From positions 1 through 8,399 of the forward strand of contig JAAYSB010000282.1 of assembly GCA_012518475.1 (NCBI GenBank): a stretch of DNA of 8,399 nt, read 5' to 3'. A program made the position numbers and the translations under genes. This DNA comes from Intrasporangiaceae bacterium. Lineage in GTDB: Bacteria; Actinomycetota; Actinomycetes; Actinomycetales; Dermatophilaceae. Positions 1 to 6,374 of the stretch are shown here, one piece after another. Numbering within the stretch: position 1 is the stretch's first letter; each line of letters starts with the position of its first letter. The notes under the pieces were generated by a model that searched no databases, was not told where the DNA came from, and was given only the letters and a program-made list of their open reading frames with translations.

Positions 1-1657
1 CGTCCGTCTCCGCCGGAGGCTCCTCCCCCATCGTGCCCGAGCCGAGCCACTCCGGGGCATCCGTGGGTCCACTGGTCTCACCCTGAGGTGAGGACAGAGC
101 GTGCGGGAAGTCGTCGACAACGAGGCGACGAAGCTCCTCGAGGGTCGGCTCCTCCACGTCCCGAAGGCGCCAGGCATGCCGTCCGATGGCCGCCTCGAGC
201 TGGTTGCGCACGAAGCGCGCGTTGCCGAACTGCGGGCCCTTCGCGGTGACCGCGACGATTCCGGCGAGCCGCGCCTCGACCTCCTCGTCGACGTCGTAGT
301 CGGCGCCGGCGACCATGAGCCGGAAGATCGCGATGAGCTCGTCCTCGGTGTAGTCGGGGAACTCGATGTGGGTGCGGAAGCGACTCGCGAGACCCGGGTT
401 CTCCTCGATGAAGTGCTCCATCGGGACCGGATAGCCGGCAACGATGACGACGAGGTCGTCGCGGTTGTCCTCCATCTCCTTGACGAGGGTGTCGATCGCC
501 TCCCGGCCGTACTGGTCGCCCCCGAGCGAGTACGCCTCGTCGATGAAGAGGACCCCGCCCTTGGCCTTCTGGCACACCTCGGCGGTCTTCATCGCGGTCT
601 GCCCGAGATATCCCGCGACGAGCTCGGAGCGGTCCACCTCGACGAGCTGGCCCTTGGAGAGCAGGCCGACGGCGCGATAGATGCCGGCGACGAGCCGGGC
701 GACAGTCGTCTTGCCGGTGCCCGGGTTGCCGGTGAAGACGAGGTGCCGGGTGATGGTCGGCGACTTCAGGCCGGCCTCCGCGCGCTTCTTCTCGACCTGG
801 AGCACCGCGGCCTGGCGGTGGATCTCGTCCTTGACCTCGGCCAGTCCGACGAGCTCGTCGAGCTCGGCGAGCAGCTCCTCGACCGAGCGGGTGTCCTCCT
901 CGACCGCGGCGGCAGCAGCAGCCTCGGGTGCGGCCTCCCCGGTGGCGGCAGGGGCCGGGGGCGCCTCGGGAGCGCCAGGCATCCCCGGCGCACCTGATTC
1001 GTCGGACGGATCCGGCCCCGCTGCCCCGTGCGGCGGCGGCACGTTCCTGGTGCCGGTGGTCAGGTCGAAGGCGCCAGGCCCGTGCGCATCGTCGGCACCG
1101 AGGTCGAACGATGAGCCCGGCAGCGCGGAGCCCTGCCGCAGCCCGCCGATCCGGGAGGAGACCTCCTTGATCTGGCTCATCACCGAGGACAGCAGCTGGT
1201 CCGGCGACGGCAGGTCAGGACGGTCCGCGGAGGGAGGCAGTGGCGCGGTGTGGGCGGCGGCCTCACCGAGCTGTGCCGCAGCAGCCATGTGCGCGTTGCC
1301 GAGAACCTGCTGGTTCTCCTGCCCGAGCGTGGTCGCGGACATGGCGACGTCGGCGAGCGCCTTGGCATAGGCCGGTGCGTGCTCGCTGCGGTTGAGGGTC
1401 AGCTGAGCCATCGACGCGGTCGGCGCCCCCCGATAGCGCCGGCCCCGTGAGGCAGCGGTCATGAAGGCGACCGCGTCCCGCCCGCCGCCGGTCTCGCGGA
1501 CCCAGTCGACGTAGGCGCCGGTGGCAGCCTCGGAGACGGTCGCGGCGAGCGACTCCCCTTCGGCGCGGGCGGTGTCCTGGTCGATCCCGGCTTGGGCGGC
1601 GACATCGAGCAGGGCCGCGATGGCGGCGCTGAGCGAGGTCGGGCTGCTGTCGGTCAT
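1..1657 (-). CDS. CbxX/CfxQ-type AAA+ ATPase, C-terminal end beyond the window
   Basis: Open from ATG at 1657 to the left edge without a stop (552 full codons visible). The C-terminal half is a classical AAA+ module. Walker A GNPGTGKT is at residues 310-317, Walker B LFIDEA has the D373-E374 pair, a VVIVAGY strand fits sensor 1, and NPGLASRF carries arginine-finger candidates R426/R428. The Walker A sequence and the GLADVKDEI lead-in are typical of the CbxX/CfxQ/SpoVK group, which includes ESX EccA. The first ~200 residues are Ala-rich and predicted helical, match no family I recognise, and lack obvious TPRs. A Pro/Ala/Gly-rich linker with an A6 run (about 200-260) joins the two parts. GAGGA four bases upstream supports the start. 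The gene lies 41 bp after the XpaC-like gene, so the two are probably co-transcribed. The ATPase family is secure; the substrate is unknown. Remodelling of a TelA-associated complex is inference. Confidence 0.93.
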   Translation of the reverse strand, partial: MTDSSPTSLSAAIAALLDVAAQAGIDQDTARAEGESLAATVSEAATGAYVDWVRETGGGRDAVAFMTAASRGRRYRGAPTASMAQLTLNRSEHAPAYAKALADVAMSATTLGQENQQVLGNAHMAAAAQLGEAAAHTAPLPPSADRPDLPSPDQLLSSVMSQIKEVSSRIGGLRQGSALPGSSFDLGADDAHGPGAFDLTTGTRNVPPPHGAAGPDPSDESGAPGMPGAPEAPPAPAATGEAAPEAAAAAAVEEDTRSVEELLAELDELVGLAEVKDEIHRQAAVLQVEKKRAEAGLKSPTITRHLVFTGNPGTGKTTVARLVAGIYRAVGLLSKGQLVEVDRSELVAGYLGQTAMKTAEVCQKAKGGVLFIDEAYSLGGDQYGREAIDTLVKEMEDNRDDLVVIVAGYPVPMEHFIEENPGLASRFRTHIEFPDYTEDELIAIFRLMVAGADYDVDEEVEARLAGIVAVTAKGPQFGNARFVRNQLEAAIGRHAWRLRDVEEPTLEELRRLVVDDFPHALSSPQGETSGPTDAPEWLGSGTMGEEPPAETD

Positions 1658-1698
1658 GGTGTCCTCGGTGGGTGCGCAGTCGATGGCTGGGTGGGCGG

Positions 1699-2235
1699 TC
1701 AGAGATCGAGGGAGCCCGGTCGCGGCGGCGGGACCGGACCGTCGACGGTGATGGTGCTCTCCGCGCCGTGGCCGAACTTCGCTTCGAGGAAGCGGCCGTG
1801 CGCGATGAGGGCCTGGGCGTCGGCGCGGTTCGCGGCGTCGAAGATCTTGTCCATCGTCGCTGCCAGCAGGTCGAGCTGCTCGACGAGGATCATCAGGGCC
1901 GTCTTGTGCCCCTCGATCGGCCTGGTGTCCGCCCACTCACGCGGCAGCCGCAGATAGTTGTCGAGCGCCTCGGGCAGATAGTCGGTGGCCGTGGTCATGA
2001 CCGAGAACCCGTCATAGCTGCCGAGCCCGATGTCGCGAAGCCGGGGCAGCGTCCCGCGGATGGTCGTGTCGATCCGCTGCACCCTCGCCCGGACGACCGG
2101 TGGCGCGTTCCGCGAGCCCAGCGTCTGACCCACGGTGTCGAGAGCGGCGCGGATGTCGTCCTCGGTCGGCGGGGCAGGCAGGGGCTCGACCTCCGGCTCC
2201 TGCCGGCGGCCGAAGAGCCTGTCCCAGAACCCCAC
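1699..2235 (-). CDS. XpaC-like TelA-partner protein (hypothetical)
   Basis: A 178-aa soluble protein with no signal peptide or membrane segment. It opens with a GFWDRLFGRR basic stretch and a Glu/Pro-rich linker, followed by a mostly helical body. The pattern DYLPEALDNYLRLP, then a long amphipathic helix and a late LEAKFG, resembles the C-terminal part of XpaC-type proteins (named for 5-bromo-4-chloroindolyl phosphate hydrolysis in Bacillus). Those are commonly encoded beside TelA proteins. The resemblance is by eye and position, so the family call is tentative and no enzymatic activity is claimed. GTG at 2235 is chosen because GAGG lies eight bases upstream (2244-2247). GTG at 2241 and GTG at 2292 are in-frame alternatives; the longer form adds a segment that would cover the putative promoter. 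The gene is followed after 41 bp by the AAA+ ATPase gene. Confidence 0.8.
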   Translation of the reverse strand: MGFWDRLFGRRQEPEVEPLPAPPTEDDIRAALDTVGQTLGSRNAPPVVRARVQRIDTTIRGTLPRLRDIGLGSYDGFSVMTTATDYLPEALDNYLRLPREWADTRPIEGHKTALMILVEQLDLLAATMDKIFDAANRADAQALIAHGRFLEAKFGHGAESTITVDGPVPPPRPGSLDL

Positions 2236-2247
2236 GCGCACCGCCTC

Positions 2248-2271
2248 GTTGTCGACAACAGCACCACAATA
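2248..2271 (-). promoter_or_regulatory. Candidate internal promoter with 12-bp palindrome before the XpaC-like gene
   Basis: On the minus strand, TATTGT (2266-2271) fits the actinobacterial -10 pattern TANNNT. About seven bases downstream, where transcription would begin, is the perfect palindrome GTTGTCGACAAC (2248-2259), a possible operator. No convincing -35 hexamer is visible. Twelve-base palindromes arise by chance a few times in a window this size, so the call rests on position. A promoter here would let the XpaC-like and AAA+ genes be expressed despite the terminator upstream. Confidence 0.3.
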
Positions 2272-2315
2272 GTTCGCCGGGGCACCGGGCACCGCAGCCC
2301 ATCAGCCGCCGCGCG

Positions 2316-2360
2316 AAAAAGCCGATGGGGTATGCGGTGGTGACCACCGCATACCCCATC
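2316..2360 (-). terminator. Strong intrinsic terminator after telA
   Basis: Perfect inverted repeat with arms GATGGGGTATGCGGTGG (2324-2340) and its exact complement (2344-2360) around a 3-base loop. Read on the minus strand it begins 11 bases after the telA stop. It is followed by GGC and five T residues (A5 at 2316-2320 on the plus strand), the layout of a factor-independent terminator. No T tract follows on the plus strand, so it acts in the telA direction only. It separates telA from the XpaC-like and AAA+ genes and could be a full stop or a partial attenuator. Confidence 0.8.
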
Positions 2361-2371
2361 CGCTGATGTCG

Positions 2372-3592
2372 TCAGACGCCGATGTCGAGGCTGCCGCTCG
2401 CCTGGCGCTCGTCGTGCTTGCGGACCCGGTCGAGGTACTCGCGGGACTTCTCGACCTCGGTCTCGAGGGTGCCGATCGTCGCGGCCATCGTGTCGAGGGC
2501 CTTGAGCTTGAAGGTGTCGATGCTGTCCATCGTCGCGTAGATGTTCTGGAACGCGGCCTGGAGCTGCTCCATCCCGATCGTCGAGGACGCGGCCTGCTCC
2601 TGGATCGCCGCGGAGTTGTCGCGGAGCATCTCGGAGGTGCGCTGGATCATGCCGCTCGTCGTCGTGTTGAGCGCGGTGATCTGGTCGAGGACGAGCTTCT
2701 GGTTGCCGAGTGCCTGGGCGACGATGACCGCCGTGCGCAGGGCGGAGACAGTCGTCGTGGAGGCGCGGTCGACACCCTTGATGAGCTCGACGTTGTTCTT
2801 GATGATGATGTCGATCGCGAGATAGCTCTGGATCGAGACGGCGAGCTGGGTGAGCAGGTCCTGATGCTTCTGCCGGACATAGAACAGCACGTCCTGGTTG
2901 AGCGCCTTGGCCTCGTCCGGGTCGGTCATCTCGATCTCGGCAATGCGGGCGGCGAGGCGGGCGTCGAGGCGCTCGGCGATGTAGATGTACTGGTTGAGCC
3001 GGCCCATGACGTTCCAGAGGTTCGTCTTCTCGAGGTTGAGCGCGACGTTGTCCTTGGTCAGCTCGTCCTGGCCGTTGCGCAGGGCGTGGAGGATGCCGTT
3101 GAGGTGGCTCTGGCTGGACTGGTACTGGCGGAAGTAGTCCGTCACGCGGTCCCGTCCGGGCAGCCAGCGGGTCCACCGGCTCGTCTTCGTGCCACCGCTC
3201 GGGTCGAGGTCCTCGACGGCGCGGCGCAGGTCGATGAGCGTCTTGCCGACCTTGGAGCCGTCGGCGAGGCCACCCTCCTTGAGAGCGGTCACGGGCCGAT
3301 CGAGCATCCGGTTCGAGGTCTCGGCCGCGCGACGGATGTCGGCGTCACCCATGGTGCGGACGTTTTCGGCCTGTCGGGCGAACTCGGGGCTCTTGGCCTC
3401 GGCCTTGGACAACGCCGTCATGAACTCATCGACCTTGGCGTCCAGGGCCGGCACGGCCTCCTCGGAGACCTGCGGCGCCATCTTCGGTGCCTGGGTCTCC
3501 CCGATCTGCGGCGGGGCCTCGGGCGCGGTGAGCACGAGCGGGTCCGGCGGAGCGAGGGGCTGGGCGGCAGCGCCTCCGGCGGGTGTGGTCAT
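2372..3592 (-). CDS. telA: TelA/KlaA family toxic-anion-resistance protein
   Basis: A 406-aa cytoplasmic, largely alpha-helical protein. A Pro/Ala-rich tail covers roughly residues 1-45, and the rest is the TelA core. Recognisable family stretches are a Trp-rich SRWTRWLPGRDRV around 136-148, NQYIYIAERLDARLA near 200, FYVRQKHQDLLTQLAVSIQ in the middle, and ALRTAVIVAQALGNQKLVL near 284, followed by QITALNTTT. The family is named for tellurite resistance on plasmid RK2 and recurs in Ter-type stress gene sets; its biochemical activity is not settled. ATG 3592 is chosen because AAGGAG stands nine bases upstream. An in-frame extension to 3646 has no such support. It is the first gene of a minus-strand set with an XpaC-like gene and an AAA+ ATPase gene, separated from them by a strong hairpin. 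It diverges from the GalT-like gene across about 130 bp. Confidence 0.95.
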   Translation of the reverse strand: MTTPAGGAAAQPLAPPDPLVLTAPEAPPQIGETQAPKMAPQVSEEAVPALDAKVDEFMTALSKAEAKSPEFARQAENVRTMGDADIRRAAETSNRMLDRPVTALKEGGLADGSKVGKTLIDLRRAVEDLDPSGGTKTSRWTRWLPGRDRVTDYFRQYQSSQSHLNGILHALRNGQDELTKDNVALNLEKTNLWNVMGRLNQYIYIAERLDARLAARIAEIEMTDPDEAKALNQDVLFYVRQKHQDLLTQLAVSIQSYLAIDIIIKNNVELIKGVDRASTTTVSALRTAVIVAQALGNQKLVLDQITALNTTTSGMIQRTSEMLRDNSAAIQEQAASSTIGMEQLQAAFQNIYATMDSIDTFKLKALDTMAATIGTLETEVEKSREYLDRVRKHDERQASGSLDIGV

Positions 3593-3601
3593 GATGGTCA
3601 G

Positions 3602-3607
3602 CTCCTT
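3602..3607 (-). promoter_or_regulatory. Ribosome-binding site of telA
   Basis: AAGGAG on the minus strand, nine bases before ATG 3592. It decides the telA start, against the longer in-frame reading from 3646. Confidence 0.8.
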
Positions 3608-3680
3608 GGTCGTGGGCACGGTCGCGGATCGGGTGCGCGGGATCACGCGCGATCGCGGTCATCCACAGTGACTACCGGCA

Positions 3681-3696
3681 AGCCTAATCGGTTCCC
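3681..3696 (-). promoter_or_regulatory. Candidate telA promoter elements in the divergent intergenic region
   Basis: Minus-strand elements lie about 90-105 bp before the telA ATG. TAGGCT (3681-3686) fits a TANNNT -10 box. Alternatively GGGAAC (3691-3696) followed, 18 bases on, by GTC is one base from the GGAAY-N17-19-GTT pattern of stress-type ECF sigma factors. The two readings exclude each other and both are weak. The rest of 3593-3719 holds only short GC-rich repeats. Confidence 0.25.
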
Positions 3697-3719
3697 GCAC
3701 CGGCACGCCTGTCCGCTCT

Positions 3720-5027
3720 ATGGTGAGAGGCGTGCTGCCCGAGGACGCCCACCCGATCCGTCGCATGGCCGACGGCACTGTCAAGCAGACCAACCCGTTC
3801 TCCGGCACCACTGTGTGGACCATCCCGGGCCGCGCCAACCGCCCGTTGAGCGGGGCCGCCGGGGAACCTGCTCCGATCGATCACGGGATGGCCGGTCGTC
3901 ACTGCGCGTTCTGCTCGGACCGCTATCTCGAGACCCCTCCCGAGCGGATGCGCTCCGTCGGTGGCAGGTCCGAGCACGGGCTGCCTGCACCGCTGGTCGT
4001 GGCCGCGCCGGCGGACTTCCGGGTCGTGCCGAACCTCTTCCAGATCCTCGGCTTCTCCTACTGGCGGGAGAACTACGGGTATGCGGTTCCCCCGGACGGC
4101 GTCGAGCACGCCTCCCGCTATCTCGCGGACGAGCTCGGCCGGGAGCACCTGCTGTCGATCGCCCGGACTCGGGCTGTCGCCGGCGGAATGAGTGCCGAGG
4201 AGTTCGCTGCGCTGCCGGACACCGAGCAGCTCGAGGGCGGGCTGAGCTACTTCGGGTCCTGCCACGACCTCGTCATCCCCCGGCGACACTTCGTCGACGG
4301 GGCGCAGCTCGCCAACGAGCTGGCCGGGTCGGGGACGATGACGCCGGAGGAGCACGGCGAGTACACGCGGGTCACTCTCGAGGCGGCGGCTGCGTTGTAC
4401 ACGGGCAATGTGTTCGCTGCGCAGGTCGCCGTGTTCCAGAACTGGCTGGCCCCCGCCGGCGCCTCCTTCGACCACCTCCACAAGCAGCTCGTCGCCGTCG
4501 ACGAGCTCGGCACGGGCCTGCGCCGGGAGATCGAGCGGGTGCGTCAGAACCCGTTCATCTACAACGACTTCGGCGTCGCCTATGCCCGGGCAGAGGGCCT
4601 GATCATCGCCGAGAACGAGCACGCCATCGCCATCGCCGGCTACGGGCACCGGTTTCCCTCACTCGAGGTCTACTCCAAGTCCGCTGCCCCCTCTCCCTTC
4701 CAGATGTCCGCCGCCGAGGTCCGGGGCTGGTCCGACCTGCTCCACGCCTGCCACGTCGCTGCGGGGGTGGGTGTGCCGTGCAACGAGGAGTGGCACTACC
4801 GCCCGCCGGGCATGGACGTCTCCATGCCGCTGCGGGTCGTCATCAAGTGGCGGATCTCGACCCTGGCGGGCTTCGAGGGCGGCACGAAGATCAACGTCAA
4901 CACGATCGACCCGTGGACGATGCGCGACCGCGCCGTCGCAGCCCTCGAGCAGGCCGCAGCCGAGGGCCGGATCGCGTCGATGACCCTCGGCGACGCCTGC
5001 CCCGCCGAACCCCTCCGCTACATCTGA
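3720..5027 (+). CDS. GalT-like HIT-superfamily protein (DUF4921 type)
   Basis: A 435-aa protein whose features parallel galactose-1-phosphate uridylyltransferase. CAFC at 62-65 matches the GalT zinc CxxC. SCHDLVIPRRH at 180-190 resembles the GalT stretch just before the active site. VFQN, a short spacer and HLHKQ (H252, H254, Q256) match VFEN...HPHGQ of GalT, with H254 in the place of the nucleophilic histidine. It is longer than E. coli GalT and differs elsewhere, which fits the actinobacterial DUF4921 group. A nucleotidyl-transfer or nucleotide-hydrolase reaction is likely from the motifs, but the substrate is unknown and no galactose genes are nearby. The start is uncertain. ATG 3720 has no ribosome-binding site, and GTG 3732 and ATG 3765 are in-frame alternatives. 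TATGGT at 3719-3724 could be a -10 box giving a leaderless transcript from GTG 3732. The gene converges with the CoA-transferase gene 15 bp away. Confidence 0.85.
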   Translation: MVRGVLPEDAHPIRRMADGTVKQTNPFSGTTVWTIPGRANRPLSGAAGEPAPIDHGMAGRHCAFCSDRYLETPPERMRSVGGRSEHGLPAPLVVAAPADFRVVPNLFQILGFSYWRENYGYAVPPDGVEHASRYLADELGREHLLSIARTRAVAGGMSAEEFAALPDTEQLEGGLSYFGSCHDLVIPRRHFVDGAQLANELAGSGTMTPEEHGEYTRVTLEAAAALYTGNVFAAQVAVFQNWLAPAGASFDHLHKQLVAVDELGTGLRREIERVRQNPFIYNDFGVAYARAEGLIIAENEHAIAIAGYGHRFPSLEVYSKSAAPSPFQMSAAEVRGWSDLLHACHVAAGVGVPCNEEWHYRPPGMDVSMPLRVVIKWRISTLAGFEGGTKINVNTIDPWTMRDRAVAALEQAAAEGRIASMTLGDACPAEPLRYI

Positions 5028-5042
5028 CCGGCGGCGCCTCCC

Positions 5043-6293
5043 TCAGGCGAGGCCGAGGTAGCCGGCCTCCTCCCACAGCTCCTCGCGGACCGAGGGGTGG
5101 GCGGCGTTGTCGATGATGGCGCGGGCCTGGGCGCGCTCGGTGCGACCCCCGACCTCGGCCACGCCCTGCTCGGTGATGACCACCGAGGGCTGGAACGAGG
5201 TGACCGGCTCCTCGATGAGCGGGACGATCGTCGAGACGTTGGCCTTGGGGTGCCAGGAGCGCAGCGCCATGATCGCCTGGCCACCAGGAGCGTGCAGGGC
5301 CCCGACGATGAAGTCGGTCTGGCCCCCGAAGCCGGAGTGGATCCGGGCCTTGCGCCGCGAGGCATTGGCCTGGGCGAACAGATCCACCTGCAACGCCGTG
5401 TTGATCGAGGTCATGCCAGGCTGCCTGGCGACATTCGCCGGGGAGTTGACCGTCTCGGTGCGCAGCATGCGGATCTGCTTGTTCTGGTCCACCCACGTGA
5501 GCAGCTCCTCGGAGCCGGCCATGAACGAGGCGATGAGATAACGCTCGGGGTCGAGGGCGCCGGCCCGGTGCAGCGTCAGGAGCCGGTCGCTGAACATCTC
5601 CGTCCAGAGCCCGAGGTCGCGCAGCCTCGTCAGACCGGGCAGGGTCGCGTCCGGGATCTCACCGATGCCGAGCTGGAGGGTCGCCCCCGACTGCACGCGG
5701 CTGGCGCAGTAGTCGCCGATGACGGCAGCCGACTCCGCCCGCTCTCCCGTGGGCGGGGTCGACGCAGGGCGCGCGAGGACGTCATCGGCCTCGATCCACC
5801 CGTCGAAGAAGTCGAGCTCGTACTCGCCGTCGCCGTAGGTGTACGGCATCGTCTCATTGACCTGCGCCAGCACCAGCCCGCCCCGTCGACGGACGGCCTC
5901 GATCGCCGCCGGGATGACGTTGACCTCGATCCCGAGCGAGACCTTGCCGGCGATGGGCTTGGAGGTGTGCACGAGGACGATGTCCGGGTGCAGGGTGCGA
6001 GAGAACAGCGTCGGCACCATCGACAGCCGGGCCGGCACATACGCCAGCGTCGGGCTGTGGCGCATCCCCGAACCCACGAAGGACGTCTCGGGGATGACGC
6101 CGTCACGGACCGGGATCCCCTTTGGCGCGTTGAGGATGTTGAGCCGGTAGCGGGGCACGACCGAGTCGACGAGCGCCAGGAGGGTATGCGGCACGGCGGC
6201 ATTCCCGCTCGTCACCACCCGCGGCGAACGCAGCGTCGCGCACCGTTCGCGGATCAGGGCGGTCAGGTCCTCGGAGCGGGTCGGTGACGTCAC
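5043..6293 (-). CDS. Acetyl-CoA hydrolase/transferase family protein
   Basis: A 416-aa member of the family that includes acetyl-CoA hydrolase, succinyl-CoA:acetate and 4-hydroxybutyrate CoA-transferases, with N- and C-terminal CoA-transferase halves. Key motifs are GIGEIPDA at 209-216, WTEMFSD with E232 in the place of the catalytic glutamate that forms the acyl-glutamyl-CoA intermediate, and GFGGQTDF at 321-328 followed by a Gly-rich GALHAPGGQA loop. Length is normal for the family, and the C-terminal HPSVREELWEEA is typical. These enzymes move CoA between short-chain acids in the cytoplasm; the true acid pair cannot be read from sequence. GTG 6293 is chosen because GGAGA lies ten bases upstream (6304-6308). 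The longer in-frame reading to 6446 would run antisense into gpsA and adds non-conserved residues. The gene diverges from gpsA. Confidence 0.9.
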   Translation of the reverse strand: MTSPTRSEDLTALIRERCATLRSPRVVTSGNAAVPHTLLALVDSVVPRYRLNILNAPKGIPVRDGVIPETSFVGSGMRHSPTLAYVPARLSMVPTLFSRTLHPDIVLVHTSKPIAGKVSLGIEVNVIPAAIEAVRRRGGLVLAQVNETMPYTYGDGEYELDFFDGWIEADDVLARPASTPPTGERAESAAVIGDYCASRVQSGATLQLGIGEIPDATLPGLTRLRDLGLWTEMFSDRLLTLHRAGALDPERYLIASFMAGSEELLTWVDQNKQIRMLRTETVNSPANVARQPGMTSINTALQVDLFAQANASRRKARIHSGFGGQTDFIVGALHAPGGQAIMALRSWHPKANVSTIVPLIEEPVTSFQPSVVITEQGVAEVGGRTERAQARAIIDNAAHPSVREELWEEAGYLGLA

Positions 6294-6374
6294 CTGGCCA
6301 TTGTCTCCGACTGGCGGCCGGGGAGGAACGGGGCGTGCGAAGGTTTTGTCGGTGAGCACGGCATACTCATCGGC
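6294..6374. promoter_or_regulatory. Divergent promoter region between the CoA-transferase gene and gpsA
   Basis: These 81 bp must serve both outward genes. For gpsA, CATACT (6362-6367) is a -10-like hexamer ending seven bases before ATG 6375, with no matching -35 at normal spacing. For the minus-strand gene only the GGAGA ribosome-binding site (6304-6308) is clear. The perfect 12-bp palindrome GGTGACGTCACC (6283-6294) overlaps the minus-strand GTG start and may be chance. Confidence 0.35.

Noticed and set aside
101..997. A 298-codon plus-strand open frame
   Set aside because: It is the exact antisense frame of the AAA+ ATPase, whose Walker motifs show which strand codes.
113..2256. 15-base inverted match GTCGACAACGAGGCG at 113-127 (plus) and near 2242-2256 (minus)
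   Set aside because: A match of this length is expected roughly by chance in GC-skewed DNA of this size. One copy lies inside a coding region and no flanking repeat structure is seen.
5028..5048. Short hairpin CGCCT/AGGCG between the convergent genes
   Set aside because: The stem is only five base pairs, without a T tract, and partly inside the CoA-transferase coding end; this is too weak for a terminator call.
2366..5116. A 916-codon open frame on the plus strand
   Set aside because: It runs antisense to telA and then out of frame through the GalT-like gene. Its translation is Arg/Asp/Val-rich shadow sequence with no motif, a common artefact in GC-rich DNA.
5097..6287. A 396-codon plus-strand open frame
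   Set aside because: It is antisense to the CoA-transferase gene and shows no family resemblance.
6283..6294. Palindrome GGTGACGTCACC over the CoA-transferase start
   Set aside because: Several 12-base palindromes are expected by chance here, and no promoter element is aligned with it, so it is not called an operator.
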